64,000 nt of DNA from Terebella lapidaria. Its lineage: Eukaryota; Annelida; Polychaeta; Terebellida; Terebellidae. The notes beneath the pieces are model-generated. The model was not told the DNA's origin, made no database searches, and saw only the letters and a list, made by a program, of their open reading frames with translations. This document shows positions 11,606 to 22,452 of the stretch, piece after piece; the first letter of the stretch is position 1, and the number at the start of each line of letters is the position of its first letter. The position numbers were made by a program, and so were the translations under genes. The stretch lies in the NCBI GenBank assembly GCA_949152475.1, contig OX424562.1, positions 22,320,209 to 22,384,208 on the forward strand. Reading direction: 5' to 3'.

Positions 11606-14239
11606 GTTACCATTTGGTATTCATATGGTCTTGTTGTTGAAGCTTGTGAGTCCATTCCCAGAATTCGTCTATCGCCGGGCGTCTGAAATAGAACAAGGTG
11701 GAATGTGGTCAATCACGTATAAACTTGGATTACATCACGTTAGTTAGTTCAATTAAAGCCTAGGTGAAATATCAAATGTTCACAAAATGTATTGTTCAAC
11801 TTAACTTGTAACTTACAGAACATATATGAAAACTACGGAAATTGCCTGTATGAAATTAAGAGCAGCCATCCTTCATTTATTCAGAGATGGGTCGTAGCAG
11901 TTCCATGTTTCATCAGATTGGAAACCAAATTTTGTCTGCATGACCGTAGAACTAAATTCCGATGTCATCCTTATCTGAACACACTTATCTGATGAGCGAG
12001 TGATGGCTCATGAATATTCACTGTATGATCACGACACTATTCCTAAAATGTCTTTGTAACCTTGGTTAATGTTCTCTAAAATACACTCTACCAACAACCT
12101 TGTGTAAATATTTCATCACAAAGTTTCACTTGTAAATGAAAGTCAGTCGTGCAGTGGTAATTTTGTGTCAGGTTTCATACGCTAGATCGTATTGTGAGCA
12201 ATGGTTTGTATAATGCATTGAAGCTGTCCAGTTCTGGTGATACTGGTCAATGTAAGTATCAATCTATTACCACCAATACAGCCAAATTTTGATGATTCCA
12301 ATAACAAACGTACAATACAACATTCTGCAATAGAAACAAAGCCCGACCAAACACTTTATCAAAAGACACACTGGCGTCATCAGGGGCAGACAGTATGGTA
12401 AATGTAGTTGTTTCTACTGTACACCCGATGGAATTAGTATACAACTGCCCAACAACCTATGAAAATAATTTACAAATCCGAAACAAACCCCATGGAATAA
12501 ATATATGACATGTACATAAGTACCTAATCACAAGCCAAAAGGCTACTGAGTTGATGGTATCCTCGGGCACATATCGCATGTGAAAAACTATCAGCCATAG
12601 GTTCCAAATGGGAAAAAGAGAAACCAAAGATGTGGAAGACTCACAAAATAGGCCAATATCAAAAACGTTCACACCACAAGTTTTGGATTTATCGAAGGTG
12701 ACATATCCCACCCATGAAAGATCCCCTTTTCCAGTACCATACTACCTTCAGATGTTATTCTCTTGCATGTCAGTATCTGTTTCATCATCATTGTCTACTC
12801 CTACTCGTACCTAACACTGATCAATCTTAATCATAGTGGACATTCGTGTTGCTATTTTTAACTAGTATCTAGCGTGATTCAAATTGAACTGACATGTCAT
12901 TATTGGTAATTCTCAAGATTATATCCGGAGCCAAATGACAAATTGTTAGTGCCTTCCTGATGGAACTCCTAGTGAAGCAAACATTTCTTCCGGAGCAAAT
13001 CAGTACCTTTTGCAATCACATTTGAAATTGCTGATCATATATACACAAGTAATGTGACGTGTCGGTCAATATATTATTGCAAAGCTGTTCAAGAAACGAC
13101 ATCATAAAGTGTCATCCACAATATTATAGCAGATTTACTCTGCAATGTTACGTATGCTTGTTACACATCTAGGTCTAGGTCTTGTCCCTGTTGTTATTTC
13201 ATATCAATGGTGACAAAAAAATGGACTTGTAATTTCTTTCTTCGTGAGAGCAGAAATCAATTAATATGTTCTTTTAGTAGAATGTATTTCTGTATGATAT
13301 GGTACACCACTTATGATTTGAATGCACAATTGATACTTTGAGATCGGCACAAAGGGAAGGAGATATGACTATGCAACTGTGTTCATCAGTAAAGCTCGTA
13401 AGTTTATTATATATTATATTGTTGATAATTGACGTGATGAAAGGCTAGCATAATATGATGTAGAATAAATGTTACAAAAAATGTCCAGATTCACTGCCAG
13501 TGATCCATTTGTGCAGTGCTCATGTCCCAGATGCACAGATAAGTTTCCATTATAATATAAATCATTTGTATATCTTTTTTATTACTATCAATCCAGTATC
13601 GTTTACAGAGGGATATAATTATTATCCATGGTCCCCAGGACAAGATTGGAAACGATGATAAGTGACTGATTAGATTTTTTAACTAAAACGAACGATAGCA
13701 CGGAATAATCTGCTGCTAGTTATGAATGATTTCAAAGTGACTTATGTGTTGTTGCGCAATTATCATGTGGTAGACCTTAACATGTGATTTTTTTTTGGAA
13801 TGTAGGTTATCAATGGATGAAACTCGTTCATAGTCACAATACGAAACTGTGAGTAGCTGATGCTGAAGCCTTGACGAACTATGTGTGCAATTAAATTCGC
13901 CAATTTAATTTCGTTTGTAATTAAATCTATGAATAAAATTGATTCGGCAATTTAATTCACGAATACAATAACAAAATATAATTTCTTCTATGATAAATTC
14001 ATGTAAAGATATGTATTCCACAAATGAAATTCCATGGACAATTCGATTTGCTAATATAATAATAAAAATTGTAAATTATATTGTTTCCGCTGTTTCATTC
14101 ACGAGGGAAATCATTTTGTTTGCGAAATGACTGTATGGAATAAAATAAAAAATAACAACGGACAGGCCGAATTACTTTTCGAAAAAAAACATTAGCATAT
14201 GGAATCCACCGTACACCACTGATCATCAGTTTCATGAAA
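11606..14239. other. Spacer between cassettes
   Basis: No gene is supported. 11640-11760 matches 20580-20720, marking the 5' side of receptor B in both cassettes. 12030-13250 repeats the beginning of the window. 13620-14180 is the cassette spacer repeat also seen at 4870-5460. One R1 repeat lies at 12236-12530. Short frames here are not conserved between copies. Confidence 0.6.
12236..12530 (-). repeat. R1 dispersed repeat, long copy
   Basis: About 290 bases matching 43200-43480 in inverse orientation, the longest pair in this family. The most conserved part reads, on the element's forward strand, CCCCTGATGACGCCAGTGTG and later TGGTAATAGATTGATACTTA. Other copies lie at about 24700-24870, 24850-25060, 25660-25830, 32700-32890, 33800-33940, 36460-36650, 44220-44370, 45410-45550, and a split copy at 51470-51518 plus 53683-53760. 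No polymerase III boxes or terminal repeats were recognised, so the class is unknown. Confidence 0.65.
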
Positions 14240-14547
14240 TCAATGATTACCTTGCTAATGGCTTCACGGGATAGTCTCAACAATTATTTGCATCTAATGC
14301 TGTAGTGAAAGGGACATATCATCATACAGCAAACACAATTCATGTTACAGTGTACGCCTCATTATGTACATATTCAAAATATACTGCTTTATTGTCCATA
14401 AAACATGGTACGCCTCATATCAAAGGGTCATTCAACATATAATGCTATGATTTATGTGGGAATCTCCTCTCGTAGTCCAATACCAGGCTGGGATTCTGAT
14501 AAATCCTCGGATTTACAACGTTATATTTGGCAATATTTCAAATTGCC
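14240..14547 (+). promoter_or_regulatory. Conserved 5' flank of receptor A (copy 3)
   Basis: Aligns closely with 5570-5873 up to the start codon, with the same landmarks (GGGACATATCATCATACAG near 14310, ACAACGTTATATTT near 14516). The upstream region was duplicated intact, so any promoter in it should also serve this copy. Confidence 0.4.
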
Positions 14548-15615
14548 ATGGGGGAACACACATTTTTTGGAGTATATCCGAGCACTGAATTAACACAACC
14601 GTCAGAAGAACGAAGTGCCGATGTCTTATACGGCCTTGCTAATATACTTAAAAGCGCTACCCTCGTGGGTACGTTGCTAAGAAACTCACTGACCCTGGCA
14701 GCGATTGCAAGTAATCGCCACCTGCAGACGGTCAGTAACATCTTCATAACCCGTCTGGGAGTCGCTGACCTTCTCTCGGGTGTTGTCATACTGTGCTTCG
14801 TGGTCCTGCACCTTCAGTTCAACTGCGATTATCTGATAGAAAATGTCTTGAGAATCATCATCCACATCCCAGTTAACTCATCCTTGATGCACCTTGGAAT
14901 GATCGCAGTGGACCACTACATCGCTATTGAGTACCACCTTCATTACCAAGAGAGGTTCACCCCAAAAGTTGTCAGACGGTTGCTTGTAGATTTCTGGAGC
15001 GTGTCGATCTTTATCTACGGGACTACGGCCTTCTGGTTCATGGCTCGAGAGGACCCTTGTGTGGACGACGGCAGCAATGGGTTCGTGTATCACATATACA
15101 TGTTGGAGCTCATTGTGTTCTTGATAAGTATTGCCGTAATCACTCCTCTCTATGTGAAACTCTCTCTGGTGGCTAGGCGGCATCGGAAACAAATTGCTCA
15201 GAACACAACGGCACCACATGTTCAGAACATTGCAAGATATCACAAAAAGTCTAAGATTGGTACCGAACTGGACACCATTGCTACTGTTGGCCAAGATGAT
15301 GAGCCCAAAAATATCCACAGCGTTCAACAACCTACCAACCCAGACAGAAAATCATGTTCCAAGCCAGTGGTGATGGTTTTCATTTTGATGTTCGCATACC
15401 TGGCTCTTCGGGCGCCCTATATGATATTGGTAATTATGGAACTCACTGGCGGCGTGGTAATTCTAAGCTCAGTCGAGATCTACGGCCTCACTGACTTGCT
15501 CATGAGTATTCGATTCGTCAACTCCGCTGTGAACACTGTGATATATGCAGCAGTCAGTGAGGAGTACAGGAATGCCTATAAACAGCTCTTCATTTGTAAA
15601 CGTCCTACTAATTGA
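14548..15615 (+). CDS. Receptor A copy 3: open-frame GPCR with altered hallmark residues
   Basis: A 355-residue, single-exon paralogue of the gene at 5874-6941, uninterrupted. The start at 14548 (gccATGg, MGEHTFFGVYP) aligns with the other two copies; an in-frame ATG 21 bases upstream lies in the conserved untranslated flank and is less likely. The seven hydrophobic segments are present, with D74, C93, C171, P290 and N329-x-x-x-Y333. Three positions almost invariant in active class A receptors differ: DRY is DHY (H123 at 3.50), the segment 6 tryptophan is R288 (6.48), and the glycine before N46 is arginine (1.49). LAVAD is LGVAD. These suggest weak or no classical G-protein activation. Either the gene is decaying without a stop yet, or it has another role. 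An intact receptor B gene converges 3.7 kb downstream. Confidence 0.88.
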   Translation: MGEHTFFGVYPSTELTQPSEERSADVLYGLANILKSATLVGTLLRNSLTLAAIASNRHLQTVSNIFITRLGVADLLSGVVILCFVVLHLQFNCDYLIENVLRIIIHIPVNSSLMHLGMIAVDHYIAIEYHLHYQERFTPKVVRRLLVDFWSVSIFIYGTTAFWFMAREDPCVDDGSNGFVYHIYMLELIVFLISIAVITPLYVKLSLVARRHRKQIAQNTTAPHVQNIARYHKKSKIGTELDTIATVGQDDEPKNIHSVQQPTNPDRKSCSKPVVMVFILMFAYLALRAPYMILVIMELTGGVVILSSVEIYGLTDLLMSIRFVNSAVNTVIYAAVSEEYRNAYKQLFICKRPTN

Positions 15616-16262
15616 CTTTACGACACAGTATGGTTTAAGTTGTTTGTCAGATGGGTTACTACTGTTCGGCAGGATTTCACAGGACTGGTGTTCAACCATG
15701 AGAGTCGTAAGGTCAATTACTAATGCCGACCTGGAATATAACATCTCCGATATTCCAATTCAGATTTTCAAATTCAACTCAGAAATACTGAGGACTCGAA
15801 CGATAACATGTTAAGCATAATATATTATTAGGATTACCATTATATCTCCACAACATGTTTATTTATAATTATGTTGCACATTTGTGTTTTTTATTCCTTC
15901 TCCTGAACTCTGAAACTTTTTTCATGTACAGGATTACCTGTGCAAATAAATTGGGAGTGCAAACCATTATTCATATAGAAACAAATTCTATTTTTACCGA
16001 AAAATCTCTTCTGCATTTTGCTCTCACTAACGAACAGAAAAACAGGTTCATCTCATCGTCACCATTGATGTGAATTAGTACCAGGCCATGATACAATGAG
16101 TTTTCTTCATACAGTTCTTAACTATTCCACTACACACGTTGTGAAGCTTCTGAACATGGATTATGAAGATCACCAACAATTGGACTACCCAGGACAAACC
16201 TGATGTATAATGACGTCACAGGGCAGAATAAGTCTGCTGTAAATCTGCTGTAATATAGATTA
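15616..16262. other. Spacer downstream of receptor A copy 3
   Basis: No gene. The sequence is collinear with 6942-7445 downstream of copy 2, including TGGACTACCCAGGACAAACC (16181-16200), and is part of the duplicated cassette. It ends where the short element at 16263 begins. Confidence 0.6.
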
Positions 16263-16624
16263 ATATATACCCATGTGACATTTCCCTCTATTTTCAATGT
16301 AAAGGGATCGTTCTGATAAGTTACCATATCGAATCGCATGTGTGCTGCACTTATTGTATTACGTGTCCATATCAACGGCGGCTCTAAAAATGGTCTGGTC
16401 CATGTTTACAAACAGGCTTGCTGATAATGAAAAGGCCTTAAATATCCACTGAATTCAGGCAAATAAGCATCATATCTATGAAAATTTACAAGTATTTATG
16501 TGAGGGTATATAATAACAAGGTTATTGGGTGATCACGGTTTTGAGGAACTCATTCTTGTCGCGAAAATGTGACGCGACAAGATTTCGTACCTCAACCCCG
16601 TTATCACATCAATCGCCTTTTATC
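16263..16624. mobile_element. Second short Crypton-like non-autonomous element (diverged)
   Basis: About 362 bases missing from the matching spacer near 7445, where ATTATACTTCATG is uninterrupted. It shares the layout of the element at 10083-10515 but little sequence: left end ATATATACCCATG, internal GGTATATAATAACAAGG (from about 16505), then an imperfect hairpin (about 16518-16622) with a perfect core CTTGTCGCG (16555-16563) against CGCGACAAG (16573-16581). No coding potential. It is placed with the Crypton group by architecture; a relative using another recombinase is possible. Confidence 0.55.
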
Positions 16625-18048
16625 ATACATCATGCTGTCATTTCTTGAATAGTATTGCGGAATATATTGGCGTATTTGTCACATTACAAATAATATACCT
16701 CTGCAAATGCAAGTCTTATTATAAACGGACTTTATTTACTAGTGACAAACTAGGTGTTCCGTGAAGAGCTCCATCAGAAGGAAAGTAAAATTATGTCATT
16801 TTGGACCTATTAGCGAATTTTCCTTAATTTTTCATTGAATTTTCATTTTTTTTTTTTCGTAATAATATTCATTAAAGATATCATTTATTTTGCGTAAAAC
16901 AGTGCTTTGGCACTTTTTGTGCTAAAACAACGAGACAATCAGAGATTGCAGACCCTCGCCCCTTCAGATTTAGCTACTAAAATTAAAGCTGATTTTGACT
17001 GCCGGTGTTGGCACTTTGGAGTAGTGGGTTCCATTATTTTCCAAATGTGAATTACGCAATTTAAGTTTGATCAAATTACCAATGTTGCATCAGGTATGGT
17101 TTATTGAAAGACATGCATGGTCCGAACTACCCCCAAGATAAGAGATGATGATGACTGAATAATTAGATGATATACCTCACATCAATTATACATTGATAAC
17201 ACTGAATATTCTGCTGCTAGGTATGAATGAATAGATCATGGTGATATTTGTGCTGTTGTGCAAATCTCGTGCGGTGGGCCTAACTATGTGAGAGATTTGT
17301 GTAATCATACGTAAATAAGCTAAAATCGTTTTTAACTAGACAATATCAATGAATGAAACTCGTTAGTAGTCCGTCAAAATACAAGACTATATGTAGCTGT
17401 GATAGACATGAGCAGAAACATTTCTTATATATATATTCATATATTTAGAACCAGACAACGGCAGATTCACTTTTGATATGATAATGTTAATTGGTTGTGA
17501 CCCAGAACGATTCCCATTGATAATTTCAGATACGTATTGTGTAAGGAATTATGAAAATTGCAATAGATCAGTAATATGGTAATTGAAAACAAGTTTCGAA
17601 GCGCTAACCATGATACGAACGCCAATGTTTATAATGTAATAAAGTATGTATCGACCTATTACCGCTCATAACAAGATTTTGATGATGACAATAAAACACC
17701 TAACATCAAACACTTTCGGAATAGAAACAAAGCCAGGTTGTGAATATATTGTGATTTTGAAAACAGCCCTTAATGTGTTAAAATTTGAATACACATGGAA
17801 ATTTACACTACTGAAAACATGTATGCAACATCTGTTTCCACAAAACCATCCAGATATAAAGATAACTATATCAAAGTATTCTACCCCCGACCCGGGCCCC
17901 GAGACACACAGTGTCACATAGACAGACCTCGTGATTTATATCTGAGATATCAAACACAAAATTCAGCTTCACTTATACATTGATAATATGATACGATTAG
18001 TAGCTTCTAGTAGCATCCACGAGCATTTTTTCTGAATTTCCTTTAATT
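16625..18048. other. Spacer between short element and MITE
   Basis: No gene. Collinear with 7445-8715. It contains a spacer repeat copy (17090-17440), a TA-rich run near 17430, a partial R1-like stretch (about 17640-17740) and, at 17887-17900, the CCCGGGCCCCGAG block that has only a shorter counterpart at 8550. Confidence 0.55.
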
Positions 18049-18946
18049 AAAGTACTAGTATAGCGCAAATATGATGTGAACTTATATGAAAGAACTCAAT
18101 GATCTGAGCGAAACGCTCTTTACGGCATGTAAATATCACAATTCGTTCAAAAGTTACAGCACTTTAAAGACTGAAATCGGCAAATTTGCTTTTTCAAAAC
18201 AATTTAGCTACTTAGTATGCAAATGAGATATTCATGACGTCATCGGGGGACGCTATTTTAATTAGGTACTTTGATATGTATTATTGATTCATTTAATGTT
18301 ATGCTTATTCATCAAAACTTATTCCATACAGTTGTCAATATGAATGATCAGTGTTTTCAATTTTTCTGTTGTTGTCAAGGTAACCAGTGACCCGGTATGG
18401 CCCATAGCAACCATGGTTGCTAGGGCCAGAAACCCACTTAGAACAGGGCATGTACAAATAAAAATGATGCCAACTTGAGCTCTATATTAATTTAATTCAT
18501 AAATAATCGACAGGAAGTCTGCGGATAGATTGGCTTGGCACTTAACGGCCATGGCAACCATGGGTAACTACGGCTATAGGGAACGACTGGTAACCACAGC
18601 AACAGTATAGGTTGTGTGGACATTGATTATGTATGGTACATAATAATATGCACTAGTCAGATCGTCAGAACCTTCAATAAGAATCACTATATCATGGGTT
18701 AAAATATCCTAATTAAAATTTGTTCCCCTCATGACGTCATGAATTCTCATTAACATCTAATTTGCATACCAATGAGCTGCTAAAACTTTTCAAGTGGCTT
18801 CGGTAATGTAGTGCCGGAATGGCAGTTTCAAATGGCTATAACTTTCGAACGGATAGTGATATTGATATACGGTAAAGAACATTTTGCTCAGATCAATGAG
18901 ATCTTTCATATAACTCAATATCATATTTGCACTTTACTAGTACTTT
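18049..18946. mobile_element. Foldback MITE with long terminal inverted repeats
   Basis: An 898-base insertion. The matching spacer at about 8713 (CCTTTAATTTATGACG) lacks it. The ends are AAAGTACTAGTA (18049) and its near reverse complement CTAGTACTTT (ending 18946). The inverted repeats extend about 250 bases with moderate divergence; both contain ATTCATGACGTCAT-like and GCTCAGATCA-like words. It is flanked by AATT on both sides (18045-18048 and 18947-18950), compatible with a 4-base target duplication. No reading frame of note. The superfamily is uncertain; TTAA-specific (piggyBac-type) insertion is an alternative reading. Confidence 0.8.
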
Positions 18947-18950
18947 AATT

Positions 18951-19332
18951 CATGACGAAAACATTCGTCTCATTGATTTCTGATTGACACTCAAGACATA
19001 CTCATATACAGATTCGAGGGTATCGTATTGATACACTGGATACCTTACACACACAAGCAAATATGAAACCGTTGTTGGAAAATATGTATCAGTGTACAAT
19101 GCTTAGATTCCATAGTTCGTGTCTTCGATGTTTGTCATCAATTCGTTGGAAGTGCGAGAAGGCCAACAACCATTGCATCTAATTCTACTCCCTGGACATA
19201 TCTATGTACACATAGTTTAATACATGTCTGTATTGTATATACACCTTCATGTATAGTTAAGCTCTCTGTATTGCTAAGAAACATTCACAAAGCACCGGTA
19301 TATACATTGTATACAGCTCATGGTCAGGCGGT
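18951..19332. other. Spacer 3' of receptor B
   Basis: No gene. Collinear with 8716-9115, including CAATTCGTTGGAAGTGC at 19138 and 8930. Probably contains the 3' untranslated region of receptor B, as conservation stays high up to its stop codon. Confidence 0.5.
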
Positions 19333-20478
19333 CTACACTCGAGCGGTTGTCCACGTTGTCTGTGGGACTTGGCTGAAATCCCCGTGTCTGTCGTTCCTGT
19401 AGTTCTGCGCCTGGGCCTTTGCGCATTTGACCAGCGACTGCCATAATGTCTGTCTGAACTGCGTGCCCGTGATGACATAGAGCACGATGTTACATGCGTA
19501 GTGGGAGAGGCAAATCTCCTCCACGACCTTCCGCACCAACATGAATTGAAAGAATGTCTGCCACTCAGGGTCGCTGCGGATTTGTTCGTCCGTCATCGTG
19601 AAATCCCCGGCTGTGATGTGGATACTGTAGACGACACTAGCTGGAATCGTGGTGAGTATCACGTAAAACGAAACTGAAAGCAGCATAACCGTGGTAGCCG
19701 AAGATCCAGAAGAGTTGTGTTGGTTTGGTTGTCCTGGTAACATCGCACGGCCACTGATCGATAACTTCCTGACTTCGAGGAGAACAAGGATGTTGAATAC
19801 GAGGATGACGAAGGGCACAAGGAAGAACGTGAGAGCCTCAGTCGCCCACGTCCAAACCGACCAGAGGGAGAGATCATCGCCGATTTGGACCTCCTCTCGA
19901 ACTACACAGTCCTGCACATCGTGGTCGTAGGTCCACAAGTAGGCCTGGATACAAGAGAGCAGTACACAAAAAGTTACCAGGCAACACACAACGATCATAG
20001 CCCGGCGATTTGTGCAGTACTTCTCTTTCTGAAATGGATGGCACACTGCGATGTACCGCTCCACTGTGAAGGCGAGGACTAGGATGGGCGAGAGGTACTG
20101 GCCCAGGTTGTAGAAGAGAAAGAACATCTCACAGAATCCCGGATAGTTCAAGGTGGGAATGCTCCATGCGTACTTCAGCTCCATAGGGATGTGAAGCGAG
20201 AGAAAGAAGAGGTCCGTGATTGACAGAGTGGCTAAGTAAATGGCCGACGAGTTGTTCTTCCTCATCTTTCTGTCTAGCCATATCCGTGCTGAAATCGTGT
20301 TTCCAACGATCCCTATTATGTAAAATATTGGAGTCAGCGTTTTATCCACCATGTTAGCTTCAGGTTTGAAGGCCTGAATCATGTCGACAATTGTATGGTA
20401 ACGGTCAAACGAAGTCACTACGGTAGTCAGCGTCGTATTGCTGTCTCCTGACGCGTTGACATACGCCGTGGGATCCAT
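19333..20478 (-). CDS. Receptor B copy 2: intact peptide-receptor-like class A GPCR
   Basis: A 381-residue single-exon rhodopsin-like receptor. The start is the ATG at 20476-20478 (cacaATGg); the frame extends only eight codons further upstream, to a TGA, with no earlier ATG. The outer N-terminus has N-glycosylation sites at N8 and N14. Landmarks: G59-N60 in segment 1, D89 in segment 2, C116 at the outer end of segment 3 and C191 in the second outer loop (the conserved disulphide), ERY at 140-142 followed by IAVCHP, P222 in segment 5, P279 in segment 6, and N330-IVL-Y334 in segment 7, where isoleucine replaces the NPxxY proline. ERYIAVCHP and the overall form fit invertebrate neuropeptide receptors (FMRFamide- or TRH/secretagogue-like), but the ligand cannot be named. 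It lies tail to tail with receptor A copy 3. All key residues are kept, unlike its copy at 9116-10670. Confidence 0.92.
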   Translation of the reverse strand: MDPTAYVNASGDSNTTLTTVVTSFDRYHTIVDMIQAFKPEANMVDKTLTPIFYIIGIVGNTISARIWLDRKMRKNNSSAIYLATLSITDLFFLSLHIPMELKYAWSIPTLNYPGFCEMFFLFYNLGQYLSPILVLAFTVERYIAVCHPFQKEKYCTNRRAMIVVCCLVTFCVLLSCIQAYLWTYDHDVQDCVVREEVQIGDDLSLWSVWTWATEALTFFLVPFVILVFNILVLLEVRKLSISGRAMLPGQPNQHNSSGSSATTVMLLSVSFYVILTTIPASVVYSIHITAGDFTMTDEQIRSDPEWQTFFQFMLVRKVVEEICLSHYACNIVLYVITGTQFRQTLWQSLVKCAKAQAQNYRNDRHGDFSQVPQTTWTTARV

Positions 20479-22075
20479 TGTGCTTGATGTGTTACGTTCC
20501 AATCATCTGAGAAGTCATATCTTTACCATTTGGTATTTATATGATCTCGTTGTTGGAGCTTTCGTCGACGCGTAGAACTGAAGCTTGTGGGTCCATTCCC
20601 AGAACTCGTCTGTCGCCAGGCGTCTGAAGTAGAACAAGGTGGAATGTAGTCAATCACGTATGTACTTGGATTACATCATGTAAGCTAGTTCGATTAAAAC
20701 CTGCGTGAAATATCAAATGTAGCGGCAAATTAAAAAGTAGCTCCGGAAGGCCACGCCATAGTGTAGTGTAAATAATAGGAAAAGAGAAAGCCAACCCCAG
20801 TGCTCGTGTAACTCCGCTAATCACTTTCTAGACTCCGCTGCCAGGCAAACAATACCATAATAACAATAAATTTGCCTCGCCCATTAAAAACCGACAATTG
20901 ACAGGACTGTTTCCAGATATATTTAGTGCTATCGCAGGTGTCCTTTCGCGATCGTTGAACTATGAGTCCAGTGATGGATTTGCCGCCGAATAATTGCTTT
21001 AAGCGAAAACTCCCATGAAAATAAGTGTATGTATTTTTGTTGGAAACTGCGAATATCAGTTTCAGTTGACTTGGTCGCTACGGTCAGAGGTGTCAGGTTT
21101 GAGTGTTAATCACACGATTAATCACAGATAATTGCACGAAGCTTTATGGTTGACTGGTATATATATATTACGTTGCTCACTAATGCAACGCCCATAGTGC
21201 TTGACAGAGTTAGCTTTTTTTTTGTTACCACCGAGTTTTCAAATCCAACTTTGTCGAAGTCCATAATTGAACTAAACTATGTTTTGCACAATGCGTATTC
21301 CCGATGTAACGTGATATCCTGTCATTTCACACTTTCTAATGATACCTCACAAACAAAAATGCAACAGATTTGATTTGCGCCTATTATTCCTTGCAGTGAG
21401 AACAGGCGAACTGTTCGTTGTGTATGATGGTGCGACCGGACGGAAAGTCTGTCATCTCACATCCTGGAACTTGGCCTTGATGGTGATGGCGAGATCCATC
21501 ACTTAGTCACGCTAATGTTCGCGTGGATTCTGCCATTGCAGGTGTCAATTCTAGGGCTGCCTCGCTAACTGCCGTGTTTGTCGGTTTAACATTGTTTACT
21601 GTCGCCTGACACGCGAAGATATTTGCTCGAGCGAAAACATGCCATTCTCATTAGTTTTCTGTCTAGTTTCTGACACTTTATTCAGCATTATTCCGAATTT
21701 AATTACGGGGTCTCTGTCTGTTCGAGTCGACATTAGCTAGCTGTCAACGACATTCTCACACATTAGAATTTCACATCTGAATGCCTGGTTATTTCTAGAT
21801 TTAATTACGCGTTTTAATTCCTTGATATGTCGAGGCGTTCGATGCCAGTGGAGTCACAACTCGTAAAGCCATGCACCTTGCCTGATCCACGTCTATTTAT
21901 GCAGAGGTGGCGGGCGGTATAGTTGGTGCGCACATCTCCAAATCTTGGAAGTAAACAGTAATCACCTCTGTCACTTCACGTGGGTGCCCTAGTACCATTT
22001 CAACTCACAGAGTGATCCTCACGTCACCATAACAGCTAAAAATACATGAACACCTTGCATAAGAGCCAGGGATTT
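20479..22075. other. Gene-free stretch between the receptor and duplicated regions
   Basis: 20479-20720 is the receptor B upstream flank shared with 10670-11760. From about 20730 to 22075 I find no match elsewhere in the window and no convincing gene. The phrase GACTCCGCTGCCAGGC (20842-20857) recurs at 29710 inside the recombinase intron, with no evident meaning. Confidence 0.5.
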
Positions 22076-22419
22076 TCATGAATAGATAATCGAGGAAAGC
22101 TGGTAAATGAAATAAACATGATTTGAGCCTAGACAGATGTCACGGTGACGTAAACATAACGATGTGGCTTGGAAAGAAAGTTTTGGTGAGTTACATGTGA
22201 AATCGTCTTTGACGTCCAATGCGAACCATTGAAATAAATATCCTATAGTAGTGGTTATGTCGATGGATGCTGATAAATACGCCTCTTCATCTGTTAGATT
22301 ACAAACTGACACGTAATAACAATTACATAACTGAGTGTCCCTTTAAATGACCTGCTGTACATTACGCTACAGTTCAAAGTCTGTATTTGGTCGCAGCTGT
22401 CTGACATAATTCACAATCA

Positions 22420-22420
<1 letters not shown>

Positions 22421-22450
<30 letters not shown>

Positions 22451-22452
22451 AT
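22421..22452. repeat. Poly-C plus CA microsatellite
   Basis: A run of about 16 C followed directly by ACACACACACACACA. Low-complexity tract; the length is likely polymorphic and error-prone in assembly. Confidence 0.9.

Noticed and set aside
14527..14547. Upstream in-frame ATG for receptor A copy 3
   Set aside because: The sequence before 14548 aligns with untranslated flank of the other copies, whose start corresponds to 14548.
20479..20502. Eight-codon extension of receptor B upstream of its ATG
   Set aside because: It begins with TTG immediately after an in-frame TGA and has no ATG; the ATG at 20476-20478 has a good context.
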